Shown: positions 35,767 through 45,351 of the stretch, one piece after another
How the letters are laid out: the number at the start of each line of letters is the position of its first letter
Numbering within the stretch: position 1 is the stretch's first letter
Assembly: GCA_963711375.1 (NCBI GenBank)
Contig: CAVQDV010000005.1
Span: 186,001 to 250,000, forward strand
Direction: 5' to 3'
Source: CAVQDV01 sp963711375
Lineage (GTDB): Bacteria > Pseudomonadota > Gammaproteobacteria > Coxiellales > Coxiellaceae
DNA: 64,000 nucleotides
Notes under the pieces: generated by a model
What the model saw: the letters and a program-made list of their open reading frames with translations, nothing else
Told to the model about the DNA's origin: nothing
The model's database searches: none
Translations under genes and position numbers: made by a program

Positions 35767-37104
35767 CTAATATTCAGCAGTGCGAAACATGGATGTCGTT
35801 TTGATATACTGCGGAAAATTCATTCGTTTCAAAAGATTTCCAAAGCTTTTCCAGTTTATTTTACGCTTGCCGCCTTTACGATTTACCCAAACAAATAATG
35901 CACGCCTACTCCACTGAATAAACGTACTAACCTGCTTTTGGTTATCCGAAATAGCGTGGTAGTTTCCCCACCCAATCACTACTCGTTTCACTCGCTGAAT
36001 TACGACATGTGTCTTTTCATGGAGACTGCGTTTGAGATGCTGTCGCAAGTTGACAAGCTTCTTGGCTATTCGGTCAGCGCGGCTTTTATATTTTAGCCGC
36101 CACTTTCCTGATCTGCTTTGTCCCCAATAACAAGTAAATCCTAAGAATTTATATGTTTTGAGGCGCTCGCCATTTGTTTTGGCTTCTCTCGCGTGTGCCG
36201 CTCCGGATTTAATCACACTCGATTTATCCGCGTGCAATTTTAATCCGAATTTGTCCAGTCGCTTTGGTAATACTTTATAAAACCGCTTCGCGTCTTCCTC
36301 GTACTGAAATACAAACACCATATCATCTGCAAACCTTATCATTTCTGCTTTCCCATTTAAGTGGTCGAGTCTTGTTCTTTCGAACCAACTATCCACCGCA
36401 TAGTGCAGATAAATATTTGACAAGATTGGCGAGATAATTGACCCGGTGGGCACTCCAATTTTATTGAGCTCAGCCTTTCCGTTCACCAAAATTGGTGCAC
36501 GAATTAACTTCTCAAGTAATTTCAGAAATTTCCTATCCGCAATCTTTTCTCGCAAAATTCCCTGCAAATTTGCATGCGGGATGCTGCTAAAATATTGGGA
36601 GAGATCAATTTCTACTGTTGCGCCTCTCGGATAGCTGCTGCTGTGTTTCATTAACGCCCTCAGTGCGTCGTGCGCATTTATTCCTTCTCTGTACCCGTAG
36701 GAGCACGGAAGAAATAATGGTTCATAGATTTTCGTGAGAATTTGCGACACCGCCCTCTGTACGATTTTGTCTTCAAAACAAGTAATCGCCAGCGGCCTTG
36801 TGCTGCCGTCTTCTTTTGGAATTTCTACCATACACGCTGCCTTAGGCTTGTACGCGTTTCTGCGAAGTTTCGCATGAAGATCAATTAAATTTTCATCGAG
36901 ATTTTCACCGTAGATTTTCTTCGTGACTTCATCGATACCGACTGCCTTGCCTCCATCGAGCTGTCGATAACATTCGCGCAGCAAATCCAGATCGATCACG
37001 TGCCAAACATTATTGAACACCGTATCCGGTCTGAAAATTGCTCGTCTGCCTATACCTTCGAGTTTCGTTGTCTTTTGATTTGTGCTCACTGATTGTAGCT
37101 TCAT
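35767..37104 (-). CDS. Group II intron reverse transcriptase/maturase
   Basis: 445 residues. RT blocks: VGIDEVTKKIYG, VEIPKEDGSTRPLAI, QILTKIYEPLFLPCSYGYRE, VEIDLSQYFSSIPH, GVPTGSIISPILSNIYLHYAVD and catalytic RFADDMVFVF (FADD in place of YADD). Domain X follows (YKFLGFTCYWGQ and RVKRVVIGWGNYH). No HNH endonuclease Cys/His motifs are visible at the C-terminus, so it seems an endonuclease-less type that would need replication or single-stranded targets for mobility. ATG follows GGAGACTTAA. Full-length and uninterrupted, so the intron may be active. Confidence 0.95.
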   Translation of the reverse strand: MKLQSVSTNQKTTKLEGIGRRAIFRPDTVFNNVWHVIDLDLLRECYRQLDGGKAVGIDEVTKKIYGENLDENLIDLHAKLRRNAYKPKAACMVEIPKEDGSTRPLAITCFEDKIVQRAVSQILTKIYEPLFLPCSYGYREGINAHDALRALMKHSSSYPRGATVEIDLSQYFSSIPHANLQGILREKIADRKFLKLLEKLIRAPILVNGKAELNKIGVPTGSIISPILSNIYLHYAVDSWFERTRLDHLNGKAEMIRFADDMVFVFQYEEDAKRFYKVLPKRLDKFGLKLHADKSSVIKSGAAHAREAKTNGERLKTYKFLGFTCYWGQSRSGKWRLKYKSRADRIAKKLVNLRQHLKRSLHEKTHVVIQRVKRVVIGWGNYHAISDNQKQVSTFIQWSRRALFVWVNRKGGKRKINWKSFGNLLKRMNFPQYIKTTSMFRTAEY

Positions 37105-37592
37105 TTAAGTCTCCCTCTCCGGTTATCACTCTCTGCCAGCCCTTCGTTCCACGAAAGTTACTTCGCTTCATCGCTACTATGACTGGCTCCGACGCCCACC
37201 GTCCTTCGTCACAATCTTGCGGTTCAAGCCGCTTGAATTTTGACTACTGCTATCCTTGCAGAGATCAGTGGGTTCTCCCAAGTTCCTGACACATCTCTAC
37301 TAACTCGCCAACGCCTTCGACCCCGGTGAGAAACATTTCTACTCCCGCTTTATTGCAGAAATGTTTATTGCTTGCTTGGTGCAATAACCCTTCAGCTCTC
37401 ACAAAATACTTTATTTCGAGGTTATTTCACGTTCACCCTATGCGTATCGGGTTTCGGCTCGAAAGTTTCGCTGTCTACGCTTCACTGCTTTCGTTACCTG
37501 CGGCAGCGCAAGACTCGCTATGCAGTGCGATCGGTGTCGCTTCTGCAGCAGGACTTTCACCTGCAAGACATGCCAAGCTTTGCTTGGCGCAC

Positions 37593-37768
37593 ATTGCACC
37601 AAAGTTCAAAATCCAAGCACTTTTCTGAGATACCGGGTACTTAGGGCGGCTTCCAGACGTTTCATACCAACTCCAAAATTTGAAGTTTTTTCCTCTTCCA
37701 AAAGCTTTAAAACCATTTTCCGAATTATTGCGAAATTTTCGTCTGCATACCCTTGAAATTTTCCTCAT
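37593..37768 (-). pseudogene. Exon-side ORF fragment interrupted by the group II intron
   Basis: An ORF from ATG 37768 reads MRKISRVCRRKF and continues to ILNFGA at the intron junction; splicing would join it to IFPSFSL and a stop from the sequence below 35669, giving about 66 residues. The composition (basic, Ser/Asn/Phe-rich) does not match a family I know, so it may be non-coding sequence or part of a dispersed element. Confidence 0.35.
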
Positions 37769-38012
37769 AAGCGCGCATGAACATTCAATCTACTTTAAAG
37801 TTGATCTTCAAAAAAACACGATTTGGGCTAATCTTATGCAGATGCGAAGGAAATCCGCCCATTCTAAGCCTCATCTATTGTGAGCAAGTCATTACTATCA
37901 TGGGTACATTGACCAAGGGCATTGGTTTTTTATGTGTTCTTCCGATAATTTAGCATTCTCAATAATCCTCGTTTAGGTTTTCTTGTCCACAGGGCCATTA
38001 ATAATGCATGTT
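37769..38012. other. Intergenic sequence without recognised features
   Basis: About 240 AT-rich bases between the intron-side ORF and the operator array. I see no gene, tRNA or strong hairpin. Confidence 0.4.
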
Positions 38013-38071
38013 AAGATCAAATTTGTACGGCTTGAATGATCAAATTTGATCATTCTATATTGATCAAATAT
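38013..38071. promoter_or_regulatory. Operator-like array upstream of the AAA ATPase gene
   Basis: GATCAAAT occurs three times, at 38015, 38038 and 38062 (spacing 23 and 24 bases, about two helical turns). The middle one is part of the perfect 20-bp palindrome AATGATCAAATTTGATCATT (38035-38054). The array ends 24 bases before the ATG, over the expected promoter, which fits a repressor site. Confidence 0.65.
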
Positions 38072-38094
38072 CTATAACGTGATATTCTCCTCCT

Positions 38095-39453
38095 ATGGAA
38101 ATCGAATTTTTAGCTAACAATACGCATCTTCTTTTGCCGCCCAATTTTGTGCGGACGGATCCACATTTGCGTCGAATGATGCAACAGCCTCATATTTTCC
38201 ACTCTGATATTATTGGGCAGTTACCGGTAGACCTTCCTGGTATTTACAATTTAGGAGGTGGCCGCCAGGTAGGTAAAACGACTCTGCTAAAACAATGGAT
38301 GCTGGCCTTAATCCAGCAAGGCGTCGATCCAAAGGCTATTTGTTTTTTATCCTGCGAACTGATTGTGGATGAAAAAAGCCTGTATCGGATCATCAAAAAT
38401 CAATTGGCCGAGATGCCAATCAGAGGCCAATGCTATTTAATTCTTGATGAAATTACGTATGTTAGCGGTTGGAATAAAGCTATTAAGTATTTGGCAGACA
38501 CTGGGGAATTTGAACGAGTTATAGTTGTTATTAGTGGATCGGATTTAACCATGATGCAAGATGCACGTATGCAATTTCCCGGTCGCCGTGGCAAAGCGCG
38601 CATAGTGGATTTTCATTATTATCCTTTATCGTTTTCTGAGTTCATGAAACTCAAAAAAAAATTACCAGCTGATTTTGATCCAACTATCCCGCCTTCGAAA
38701 AAAGAAATAATTAAAATCTATCAGGAATTTGACGAATATTTAATTCATGGTGGTTTTTTAACAGCGATCAATGAATTCTCTACTGAAAGAGGTATTGGAG
38801 AGCAAACCTTAGCAACCTATTCGGATTGGATCCGCGGCGATGTTATAAAAAGAGGCAAAAAAGAGCATTTTTTGCGAGAAATTTTGAGCTCCATCATCAA
38901 ACATTATTCAACGCAGATTTCGTGGAGGGAACTCGTCAAAGCTTTATCAATAGATCATACTCAAACCGCAATCGATTATGTGGAATTGCTAGAATCCATG
39001 GATGCCGTTTTTGTTCAAGCAGCCTTGATGGAAGATAAATTAGTTGGGGCACCGAAAAAACATCGAAAATTTATGTTTAATGATCCCTTTGTTTTTCATG
39101 CAATTCAAGCCTGGTTAAATCCGCTGGAAAACCCCTTTGAGAATCAGATTAAAAAAACCTTAGAAAATCCTGATTTAGTTTCTAAGTTAGTAGAGGCCTG
39201 CGTGGTGAGTCACTTTCGACGTCATTATGAAAAAACCTTCTATATTAAGGCCGAGCAAGAAGTTGATGTTGCCTATGTTGACAAAAATAAATTTTGGCCC
39301 ATCGAGGTAAAATGGACAAATCAACTACGACCTGAAGCTTTGAAACAAATTCAAAAATATAAAAATGGAAAGATTTTTGCTCGAGTCGAGGCAGTGCATA
39401 AAATAGGAAATATTCCCATTTTGCCACTTCCTTGGGCTCTATTGTCCTTATAA
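38095..39453 (+). CDS. AAA+ ATPase with DUF4143-like C-terminal domain
   Basis: 452 residues. Walker A GGGRQVGKTTLLKQW (~53-67), Walker B CYLILDEITYVSGW, sensor-like VVISGSDLTMM. After ~190 the PLSFSEFMKLKKK stretch, winged-helix-like DHTQTAIDYVELLESMDAVF, and a restriction-nuclease-like end (EQEVDVAYVDKNKFWPIEVK) match the AAA_14/DUF4143 family. Function in this family is unknown. CTCCTCCT-type ribosome signal precedes the ATG. It stands alone, next to a group II intron, behind its own operator array: a self-contained, probably horizontally moved unit. Confidence 0.85.
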   Translation: MEIEFLANNTHLLLPPNFVRTDPHLRRMMQQPHIFHSDIIGQLPVDLPGIYNLGGGRQVGKTTLLKQWMLALIQQGVDPKAICFLSCELIVDEKSLYRIIKNQLAEMPIRGQCYLILDEITYVSGWNKAIKYLADTGEFERVIVVISGSDLTMMQDARMQFPGRRGKARIVDFHYYPLSFSEFMKLKKKLPADFDPTIPPSKKEIIKIYQEFDEYLIHGGFLTAINEFSTERGIGEQTLATYSDWIRGDVIKRGKKEHFLREILSSIIKHYSTQISWRELVKALSIDHTQTAIDYVELLESMDAVFVQAALMEDKLVGAPKKHRKFMFNDPFVFHAIQAWLNPLENPFENQIKKTLENPDLVSKLVEACVVSHFRRHYEKTFYIKAEQEVDVAYVDKNKFWPIEVKWTNQLRPEALKQIQKYKNGKIFARVEAVHKIGNIPILPLPWALLSL

Positions 39454-39482
39454 GAGGAATTAAAACCAGACAAAGATAGGCT

Positions 39483-40934
39483 CTAAAGATAGAAGGTGCT
39501 GTGGCAGAGGGAAAATAAAGCGCCTGGAAAAACACCCAGCAGTAAAATGGCTACGCCATTTAAACTCACCACAATTTTCTGTCCAAAGGAATAATCAAAG
39601 GGTTCTGTTGAATCGGGTATTTCTCCGAAATACATCACTTTAATCACATTCAAATAATAATAAGAACCGATAATGGCGAATAATACCGCGACAACCGCAA
39701 GCCAGGTTAAATGCACTTGAATTAGGGCTTCAATTACGCCTAATTTTGAGATGAAACCAACAAGCGGCGGAATACCGGCCATTGAAAACATCACCATCAT
39801 TAGCATAAAAGCGAGCCAGGGATTTCGATTATTTAATCCTGCAAAATCTTTAATTTCATTGGATTCAAAGGCGTCATGACTCATTAACGTAATCATTCCG
39901 AAAACACCCAAGGTCATAATCGAGTAACTTAACATATAAAACATGGCGGCTGAATAACCACGGGGCGTAGCGCAAACCAATCCCAACAGCATATAACCCA
40001 TATGTGCAATTGAAGAATATCCAATCATTCGTTTCAGATTCGTTTGCACGATGGCGGCAACATTTCCTAAAATAATCGATGCTACGCTGATGGCAATCCA
40101 AATTTCAGACCACTGCACATGAAGGCTTGGCATGGTTTCCACAAATAAGCGAATCAATAACCCAAAAGCTGCAATTTTTGGCCCTACACTCAAAAACAAA
40201 GTAACAGAATTGGGCGAACCATCGTAAATATCCGGCACCCACATATGAAAAGGAACAGCGCCAAGTTTAAAAGCGGAACCCGCAATCACAAAAATTAAAC
40301 CGAAAATAATCAAATAATTCTCTGTGGGAGACATCAGGGCAATTGCTTTTGCAATTTCTGTAAAATCGAGAGATCTACTGAGACCAAAAATAAAAGACAT
40401 GCCATAGAGCATCATTCCAGTGGCGAGAGATCCGATCACAAAATATTTCATCGCCGCTTCAACAGCTCGTTCTTTTCCACGAGCAAAGGCGACTAAGGCA
40501 TAAATTGGCAAGGACATTAATTCCATTCCCAACAACAAAGTCAGCAAACTGTGCGAGGAAACAAGAACCATCATGCCAAGAGTTGATAACAAACCCAAAA
40601 CATAAAATTCATTTTCGGGTAAACGATGAATAATATTGTAATGACGAGAATAGGCAAAGGTCCCAAATACCGAGAGAAAAATAAACTCTTGCAGAACAAC
40701 CGATAAGCGATCTAACACAAATTCATTATGAAAGGCGTAGGTGGCGACAGAATTCCAGGAATAAAAATCATAAAACGTTACCGCGGCCACGCCCACTAAA
40801 GTGAGTTGCGCTAAAATATGCGAAAATAATCGATTTTCTTTGAAAAAGACTCCAAATAATAAAATCACACAAGACATGAACATGATTAGAATTTCAGGAG
40901 CGACTGGAAGTAAATTTAAAACATTGTTGTTCAT
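39483..40934 (-). CDS. nuoN: NADH-quinone oxidoreductase subunit N
   Basis: Proton-pumping antiporter-like membrane subunit of complex I, about 14 helices. Motifs LLTLLLGMELMSLPIYALVA and LKRMIGYSSIAHMGYMLLGL are typical. The true start is ATG 40934 (MNNNVLNLLPVAPE), which overlaps the nuoM stop as ATGA; upstream codons are nuoM out of frame. 483 residues. Last gene of the nuo operon. Confidence 0.95.
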   Translation of the reverse strand: MNNNVLNLLPVAPEILIMFMSCVILLFGVFFKENRLFSHILAQLTLVGVAAVTFYDFYSWNSVATYAFHNEFVLDRLSVVLQEFIFLSVFGTFAYSRHYNIIHRLPENEFYVLGLLSTLGMMVLVSSHSLLTLLLGMELMSLPIYALVAFARGKERAVEAAMKYFVIGSLATGMMLYGMSFIFGLSRSLDFTEIAKAIALMSPTENYLIIFGLIFVIAGSAFKLGAVPFHMWVPDIYDGSPNSVTLFLSVGPKIAAFGLLIRLFVETMPSLHVQWSEIWIAISVASIILGNVAAIVQTNLKRMIGYSSIAHMGYMLLGLVCATPRGYSAAMFYMLSYSIMTLGVFGMITLMSHDAFESNEIKDFAGLNNRNPWLAFMLMMVMFSMAGIPPLVGFISKLGVIEALIQVHLTWLAVVAVLFAIIGSYYYLNVIKVMYFGEIPDSTEPFDYSFGQKIVVSLNGVAILLLGVFPGALFSLCHSTFYL

Positions 40935-42448
40935 ACCAACCTCGAACTGGTGCTTAATTGCAATATATGACCAATGGTCGCGTGAAAGATATTCAGCAAG
41001 GCATTGGGATAAAGGCCAATCCAAAATACCACAAACGCTAAAATGCTAAGCGTTAAAATATCGAAACCACGAATATCTTTTAATTGTGCCACTCGCTCAT
41101 TTGCAATGGGGCCGTAAAATACACGCTTATACATCCAGAGCGTGTAAACGGCGCCAATTACTAAAGTAGAGGCTGCAAAAAGGGTAACCCAAAAGCTCGT
41201 TTTAAACGTGCTTAAAATCACCATGAATTCCCCAACAAATCCCGAAGTGCCAGGCAGACCTACATTTGACATGGCAAAAATCATAAAAAATGCCGCGAAA
41301 ATAGGCATGGTATTGGCAATACCGCCAAAATCTTTTATATGTCGAGAATGTATCTGCTCATAAATCATCCCAAAGGCTAAGAACATCGCCCCTGCTCCGA
41401 AAGAGTGTGAGATCATTTGAGTCATCGCTCCTTCTAAACTCAAGTAAGCATCTTGAACGTTATGCGTTCTTGCCAAAATTACAAAAATCATAAAAGCGCC
41501 CAGCGTTACAAATCCCATGTGCGCCACAGAGGAATAGGCAATTAATTTTTTCATGTCGGTTTGTGCAAACGCAATAAACCCGATATAAACAATTGCAATC
41601 AATGAAAGCACGATCACTCCCCATTCGAGTGTCCGACAAGCGTCGGGCACAATAGGAAGACTAAAACGTAAAAATCCATAGGCACCCATTTTTAACATTA
41701 AGGCCGCCAATACCACTGAACCGCCAGCGGGTGCTTCGGTATGAGCATCGGGTAACCAACTGTGCAGTGGCCACATTGGCACTTTGATCGCGAAAGCGAG
41801 AAAAAAGCCGAAAAAAATAAGAATTTGCATGGGCATTGCCATTTTAAGCGTGTAATAATCTGAGATCACAAAAGATCCGGAATACATCCGCAGATAAAGT
41901 AAAGCTACCAGCATTAAAGCAGAACCAAAAAAGGTATACAGAAAAAATTTAATAGCGGCATAAGCCCGATTTTCACTACCCCAAACACCAATGCTGATAT
42001 ACATCGGAATGAGCATACCTTCCCAAAAAAAATAAAATAGCATGGCATCAAGCGAAGCAAACACCCCAACCACCATTCCCTGAGTCACCAAAAAGGCGGC
42101 TAAATATTGCGGAATTTTTTTATGGACCATTGTATAAGAGGCTAAGATCACCACGAGGGTCGTTAGGCAAGTTAAAATAACTAAGGGCATCGAAATACCA
42201 TCAACGCCCAAGGAATAATTTATTTTTAAGGTCGGTATCCACGTAAGATGCTCGGTAAACTGCATGTCAGAAGTATTAGTGTTAAAATGCCAATACATAA
42301 ATCCGCACAAAACCACGCTAATGAGCGATAAAAACAAGGCAAAATGCCTTGCATAATGCGAATTTTCTAATTGAGTAAATGACAATACGCCAATGGATCC
42401 CAAAGTGGGAATCCAAATTAATAAACTGAGTATTGGTATATGTAACAT
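40931..42448 (-). CDS. nuoM: NADH-quinone oxidoreductase subunit M
   Basis: Antiporter-like proton-pump subunit, 505 residues. Essential Glu region FFWEGMLIPMYISIGVWG, HSWLPDAHTEAPAGGSVVLA and MKKLIAYSSVAHMGFVTLGA are clearly present. Lies 14 bases after nuoL and overlaps nuoN. Confidence 0.96.
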   Translation of the reverse strand: MLHIPILSLLIWIPTLGSIGVLSFTQLENSHYARHFALFLSLISVVLCGFMYWHFNTNTSDMQFTEHLTWIPTLKINYSLGVDGISMPLVILTCLTTLVVILASYTMVHKKIPQYLAAFLVTQGMVVGVFASLDAMLFYFFWEGMLIPMYISIGVWGSENRAYAAIKFFLYTFFGSALMLVALLYLRMYSGSFVISDYYTLKMAMPMQILIFFGFFLAFAIKVPMWPLHSWLPDAHTEAPAGGSVVLAALMLKMGAYGFLRFSLPIVPDACRTLEWGVIVLSLIAIVYIGFIAFAQTDMKKLIAYSSVAHMGFVTLGAFMIFVILARTHNVQDAYLSLEGAMTQMISHSFGAGAMFLAFGMIYEQIHSRHIKDFGGIANTMPIFAAFFMIFAMSNVGLPGTSGFVGEFMVILSTFKTSFWVTLFAASTLVIGAVYTLWMYKRVFYGPIANERVAQLKDIRGFDILTLSILAFVVFWIGLYPNALLNIFHATIGHILQLSTSSRLV

Positions 42449-42462
42449 AGTTTCTGCCTAAA

Positions 42463-44421
42463 TTAAAAAATCATCCAACACATAAAAACCAGCACCCCAA
42501 TTATCATTACGAACACATAATGATAAAGATAACCAGTTTGAATTTTACGAACCCATTTTGCAAAGCGATTGATACTTCGACCTGAACCATTTACCAAAAA
42601 ATGATCTAAGATTTTTAAATCCGCATAACGAAATAAAAATTCACTAACACGCCGGCCACCCTTTGCAAAAACCCATTGATTAAATAAATCGAAACCATAT
42701 TTCTGGGTTAATATAGTTCGAGCGATCGGTAATTGCTTGCTAAAAAAGCTGGGGATTTTAGGTAGCAATATATAATTAGTAAAAGCAAGAAACACACCCG
42801 CTACCGCGAACCAAAATGCAGGTTCATGCCAGGCATTAAGGGCATAATGTGTCGCCCCATGATAAGTGGCGATGAGTTGTGCAAAAGTATTGTATTGCGG
42901 AGCAACTGAAACACTGCTGCCTAATAAATTCGGGACGTGATACAACATTGGTAAAGCCAAATAAGCCCCGAGCCCTACAGAGGGAATCGCCAAAAATATG
43001 AGGGGCCAGAGCATAATACTGTGTTCTTTCAAATGATGACGCACGGAATCATCAAAGCGTTCCCGAGTATGAAAGGCCAGAAAAAAAGCTCGGAAAATAT
43101 AATACGCTGTCACAAAACTACCTATTAATAAAACGGAATAAGCGTAATGCGCTCCTGGAATAGTGGAAACATGAACCGCGGCAATAATAGCGTCTTTGGA
43201 ATAAAATCCGGCAAAAGGCGGGATGGCAGCCAGAGAAAGCGCGCCAATTAAAAAGCAGACATAGGTCACAGGCAAATATTTTTTTAAATTGCCCATTTTT
43301 CGTAAATCTTGCTCATGATGCATGGCAATAATTACGGAACCAGCGGCTAAAAATAATAGAGCCTTGAAACAGGCATGCGTCAATAAATGAAATATACTGG
43401 CGGAATAAGCAGAGGCGCCATTAGCCGCCATCATATAGCCTAATTGTGACATGGTTGAATACGCAATAACTCGCTTAATATCATTTTCGACAAAGGCCAA
43501 AAGACCTAAAAATAAACCACCCGTCGCGCCAACCACTAAAACCATCGACAAAGCCGGTTGAGATAATTCATAAAGGGGTGATAAGCGTGCCACCATAAAT
43601 ACGCCTGCTGTTACCATGGTGGCGGCGTGAATGAGTGCGGATATGGGCGTTGGACCTTCCATCGATTCGGGGAGCCACACGTGAAGCGGCATTTGGGCCG
43701 ATTTTCCCATTGCGCCTATAAATAATAAAATACAAATCATGGTAATTCCAGAAACGTGGAATGTCGGAAATAAAGTAAAACTCGCATGCACTAATTTATC
43801 AGTGTGCGAAAAAACAGTCGCGTAATCCAAGCTACCAACAGTATCCAAAACGGCTGCAATTCCCAGCAAAAAACCAAAGTCACCCACTCGATTCACAATA
43901 AAGGCCTTAAAGCTGCCAACAGCCGCTGAATCTTTCGCAAACCAAAATCCAATTAATAAATAAGAAACTAATCCCACGCCTTCCCAACCAAAAAATAATT
44001 GTAAAAAATTATTGGCGGAAACTAATAACAACATCGAGAAGGTGAAAAGTGACATATAACTAAAAAATCGTTGATAACCAGGATCCCCTTTCATGTATCC
44101 CACGCTGTAAATATGCACTAGAAGAGAAACAAACGTTACGATCAGCATCATCACAGAGGTCAGCGAGTCGATCAAAAATCCCATGTTAAATTGGAAGGAG
44201 CCACTCACAGCCCAACTATAAATGGAGCCATAAAAGCTTTGACCACCAATTACCACCGCTTTCACGAGTAGTGCGGCGCCGCAAAACGAAACCAACATTA
44301 GGGCTATAGTAATGGTATGAGCACCAACTCGGCCTATTTTTTTTCCAAAAATCCCTGCAATGATGGAGCCCAACAAGGGGGACAACAAGGTCACTAAAGC
44401 TAATGTTTTAATTGAAACCAT
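42463..44421 (-). CDS. nuoL: NADH-quinone oxidoreductase subunit L
   Basis: Largest proton-pump subunit, 652 residues, with the lateral helix at the C-terminus. FFGWEGVGLVSYLLIGFW, MPLHVWLPESMEGPTPISAL and DIKRVIAYSTMSQLGYM identify it. Lies 4 bases after nuoK in operon order. Confidence 0.96.
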   Translation of the reverse strand: MVSIKTLALVTLLSPLLGSIIAGIFGKKIGRVGAHTITIALMLVSFCGAALLVKAVVIGGQSFYGSIYSWAVSGSFQFNMGFLIDSLTSVMMLIVTFVSLLVHIYSVGYMKGDPGYQRFFSYMSLFTFSMLLLVSANNFLQLFFGWEGVGLVSYLLIGFWFAKDSAAVGSFKAFIVNRVGDFGFLLGIAAVLDTVGSLDYATVFSHTDKLVHASFTLFPTFHVSGITMICILLFIGAMGKSAQMPLHVWLPESMEGPTPISALIHAATMVTAGVFMVARLSPLYELSQPALSMVLVVGATGGLFLGLLAFVENDIKRVIAYSTMSQLGYMMAANGASAYSASIFHLLTHACFKALLFLAAGSVIIAMHHEQDLRKMGNLKKYLPVTYVCFLIGALSLAAIPPFAGFYSKDAIIAAVHVSTIPGAHYAYSVLLIGSFVTAYYIFRAFFLAFHTRERFDDSVRHHLKEHSIMLWPLIFLAIPSVGLGAYLALPMLYHVPNLLGSSVSVAPQYNTFAQLIATYHGATHYALNAWHEPAFWFAVAGVFLAFTNYILLPKIPSFFSKQLPIARTILTQKYGFDLFNQWVFAKGGRRVSEFLFRYADLKILDHFLVNGSGRSINRFAKWVRKIQTGYLYHYVFVMIIGVLVFMCWMIF

Positions 44422-44425
44422 GCCT

Positions 44426-44731
44426 CTATCCTTTCAAAATATTCATGGCATCCACATTAATGTTGCCTTTTCGTCGGTAAAATAAGACTAAAATCGCTAA
44501 GCCAATCGCTGACTCAACGGCTGCCACCGTTAAAATAAAAAATACAAAAACCTCACCTTGAATAAGGTGTAAATATTCAGAAAAGGCCACAAAGTTCATG
44601 TTGACGGCGAGCAGCATGAGCTCTACACACATCAATAAAACAATCAGGTTTTTCCTATTAATGATAATCCCTGAAAAACTAAGGCCAAACAAAATGGCAC
44701 CAACAATTAGATAATAATTTAGAGGGATCAT
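44426..44731 (-). CDS. nuoK: NADH-quinone oxidoreductase subunit K
   Basis: Three-helix membrane subunit, 101 residues, with conserved Glu in CVELMLLAVNMNFVAF and VAAVESAIGLAILVL. ATGA overlap with nuoJ. Confidence 0.95.
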   Translation of the reverse strand: MIPLNYYLIVGAILFGLSFSGIIINRKNLIVLLMCVELMLLAVNMNFVAFSEYLHLIQGEVFVFFILTVAAVESAIGLAILVLFYRRKGNINVDAMNILKG

Positions 44732-45345
44732 GGTTTGGATTCCGGGTTAATGTTAACAATGTGCAAACGATCTTTTTTTGTCGCCTTATGCTGCTCGGAA
44801 ATTTTTTGAGACTTGGTATGCGGCTTTCGAGGTTGGTGGGCCAAAACAATGGCGGCTATAATGGCTACCAACAAGAGTGCACCACTAATTTCAAACGGAT
44901 ATAAATCCTCCGTAAACAATTCTTGGCCAAGCGCTCTAACATTACTATAATTCGCGGCGACATGGCCTGGGAGCAAGGTAGCAGAAGAAAAATGTCCTGG
45001 ACTTAGGGCATATAAGAAAAGTCCAACGAGCATGAGCATCACTAAAACAGCGAAGGGTAGATAGGTTACAAAATTTTCACGCATAGAAACCATATCGATA
45101 TTAAGCATCATCACCACAAACAAAAATAAAGTCATTACAGCACCGACATAGACAAAAATCAAAAGCAATGACAAAAATTCAGCATGCATGAGCATCCATA
45201 AAGCCGCACTCGCAAAAAAGGCCAAGACCAAAAATAAAATAGATTTGACTGGATTGGTCGATACCACGACCATGAAAGCCGATGCAATCAGCACAAAGGC
45301 AAACACAAAAAAAACGACATGATATATGGGAAATGTAAAATTCAT
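44728..45345 (-). CDS. nuoJ: NADH-quinone oxidoreductase subunit J
   Basis: Five-helix membrane subunit, 205 residues. MHAEFLSLLLIFVYVGAVMT and LFLFVVMMLNIDM are the family core; the C-terminal ~35 residues are a charged cytoplasmic tail (HQPRKPHTKSQKISEQHKAT). Confidence 0.94.
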   Translation of the reverse strand: MNFTFPIYHVVFFVFAFVLIASAFMVVVSTNPVKSILFLVLAFFASAALWMLMHAEFLSLLLIFVYVGAVMTLFLFVVMMLNIDMVSMRENFVTYLPFAVLVMLMLVGLFLYALSPGHFSSATLLPGHVAANYSNVRALGQELFTEDLYPFEISGALLLVAIIAAIVLAHQPRKPHTKSQKISEQHKATKKDRLHIVNINPESKP

Positions 45346-45351
45346 TTTTTC

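Larger units (their letters stand above)
35669..37592 (-). mobile_element. Complete group II intron
   Basis: About 1.92 kb. On the minus strand it begins GTGCGCCAAGC (37592 downward), fitting the GUGYG 5' consensus, followed by AGGTGAAAGTCCTGC typical of domain I starts. It encodes a reverse transcriptase/maturase and ends with domain V (35725-35757) and a domain VI hairpin whose outer stem is ATCAGGG/CCCTGAT, finishing in CGAT near 35669. The exact 3' base is uncertain by a few positions. Flanks read as an ORF split by the intron. Confidence 0.9.

Noticed and set aside
37326..37883. Overlapping plus-strand ORFs across the group II intron 5' region
   Set aside because: They lie over structured intron RNA (domain I) on the opposite strand and show no family resemblance.
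38013..38071. CRISPR-like array
   Set aside because: Only three 8-bp sites with 15-16-base gaps; spacing and size fit operators, not CRISPR repeats. No array was seen elsewhere in the window.
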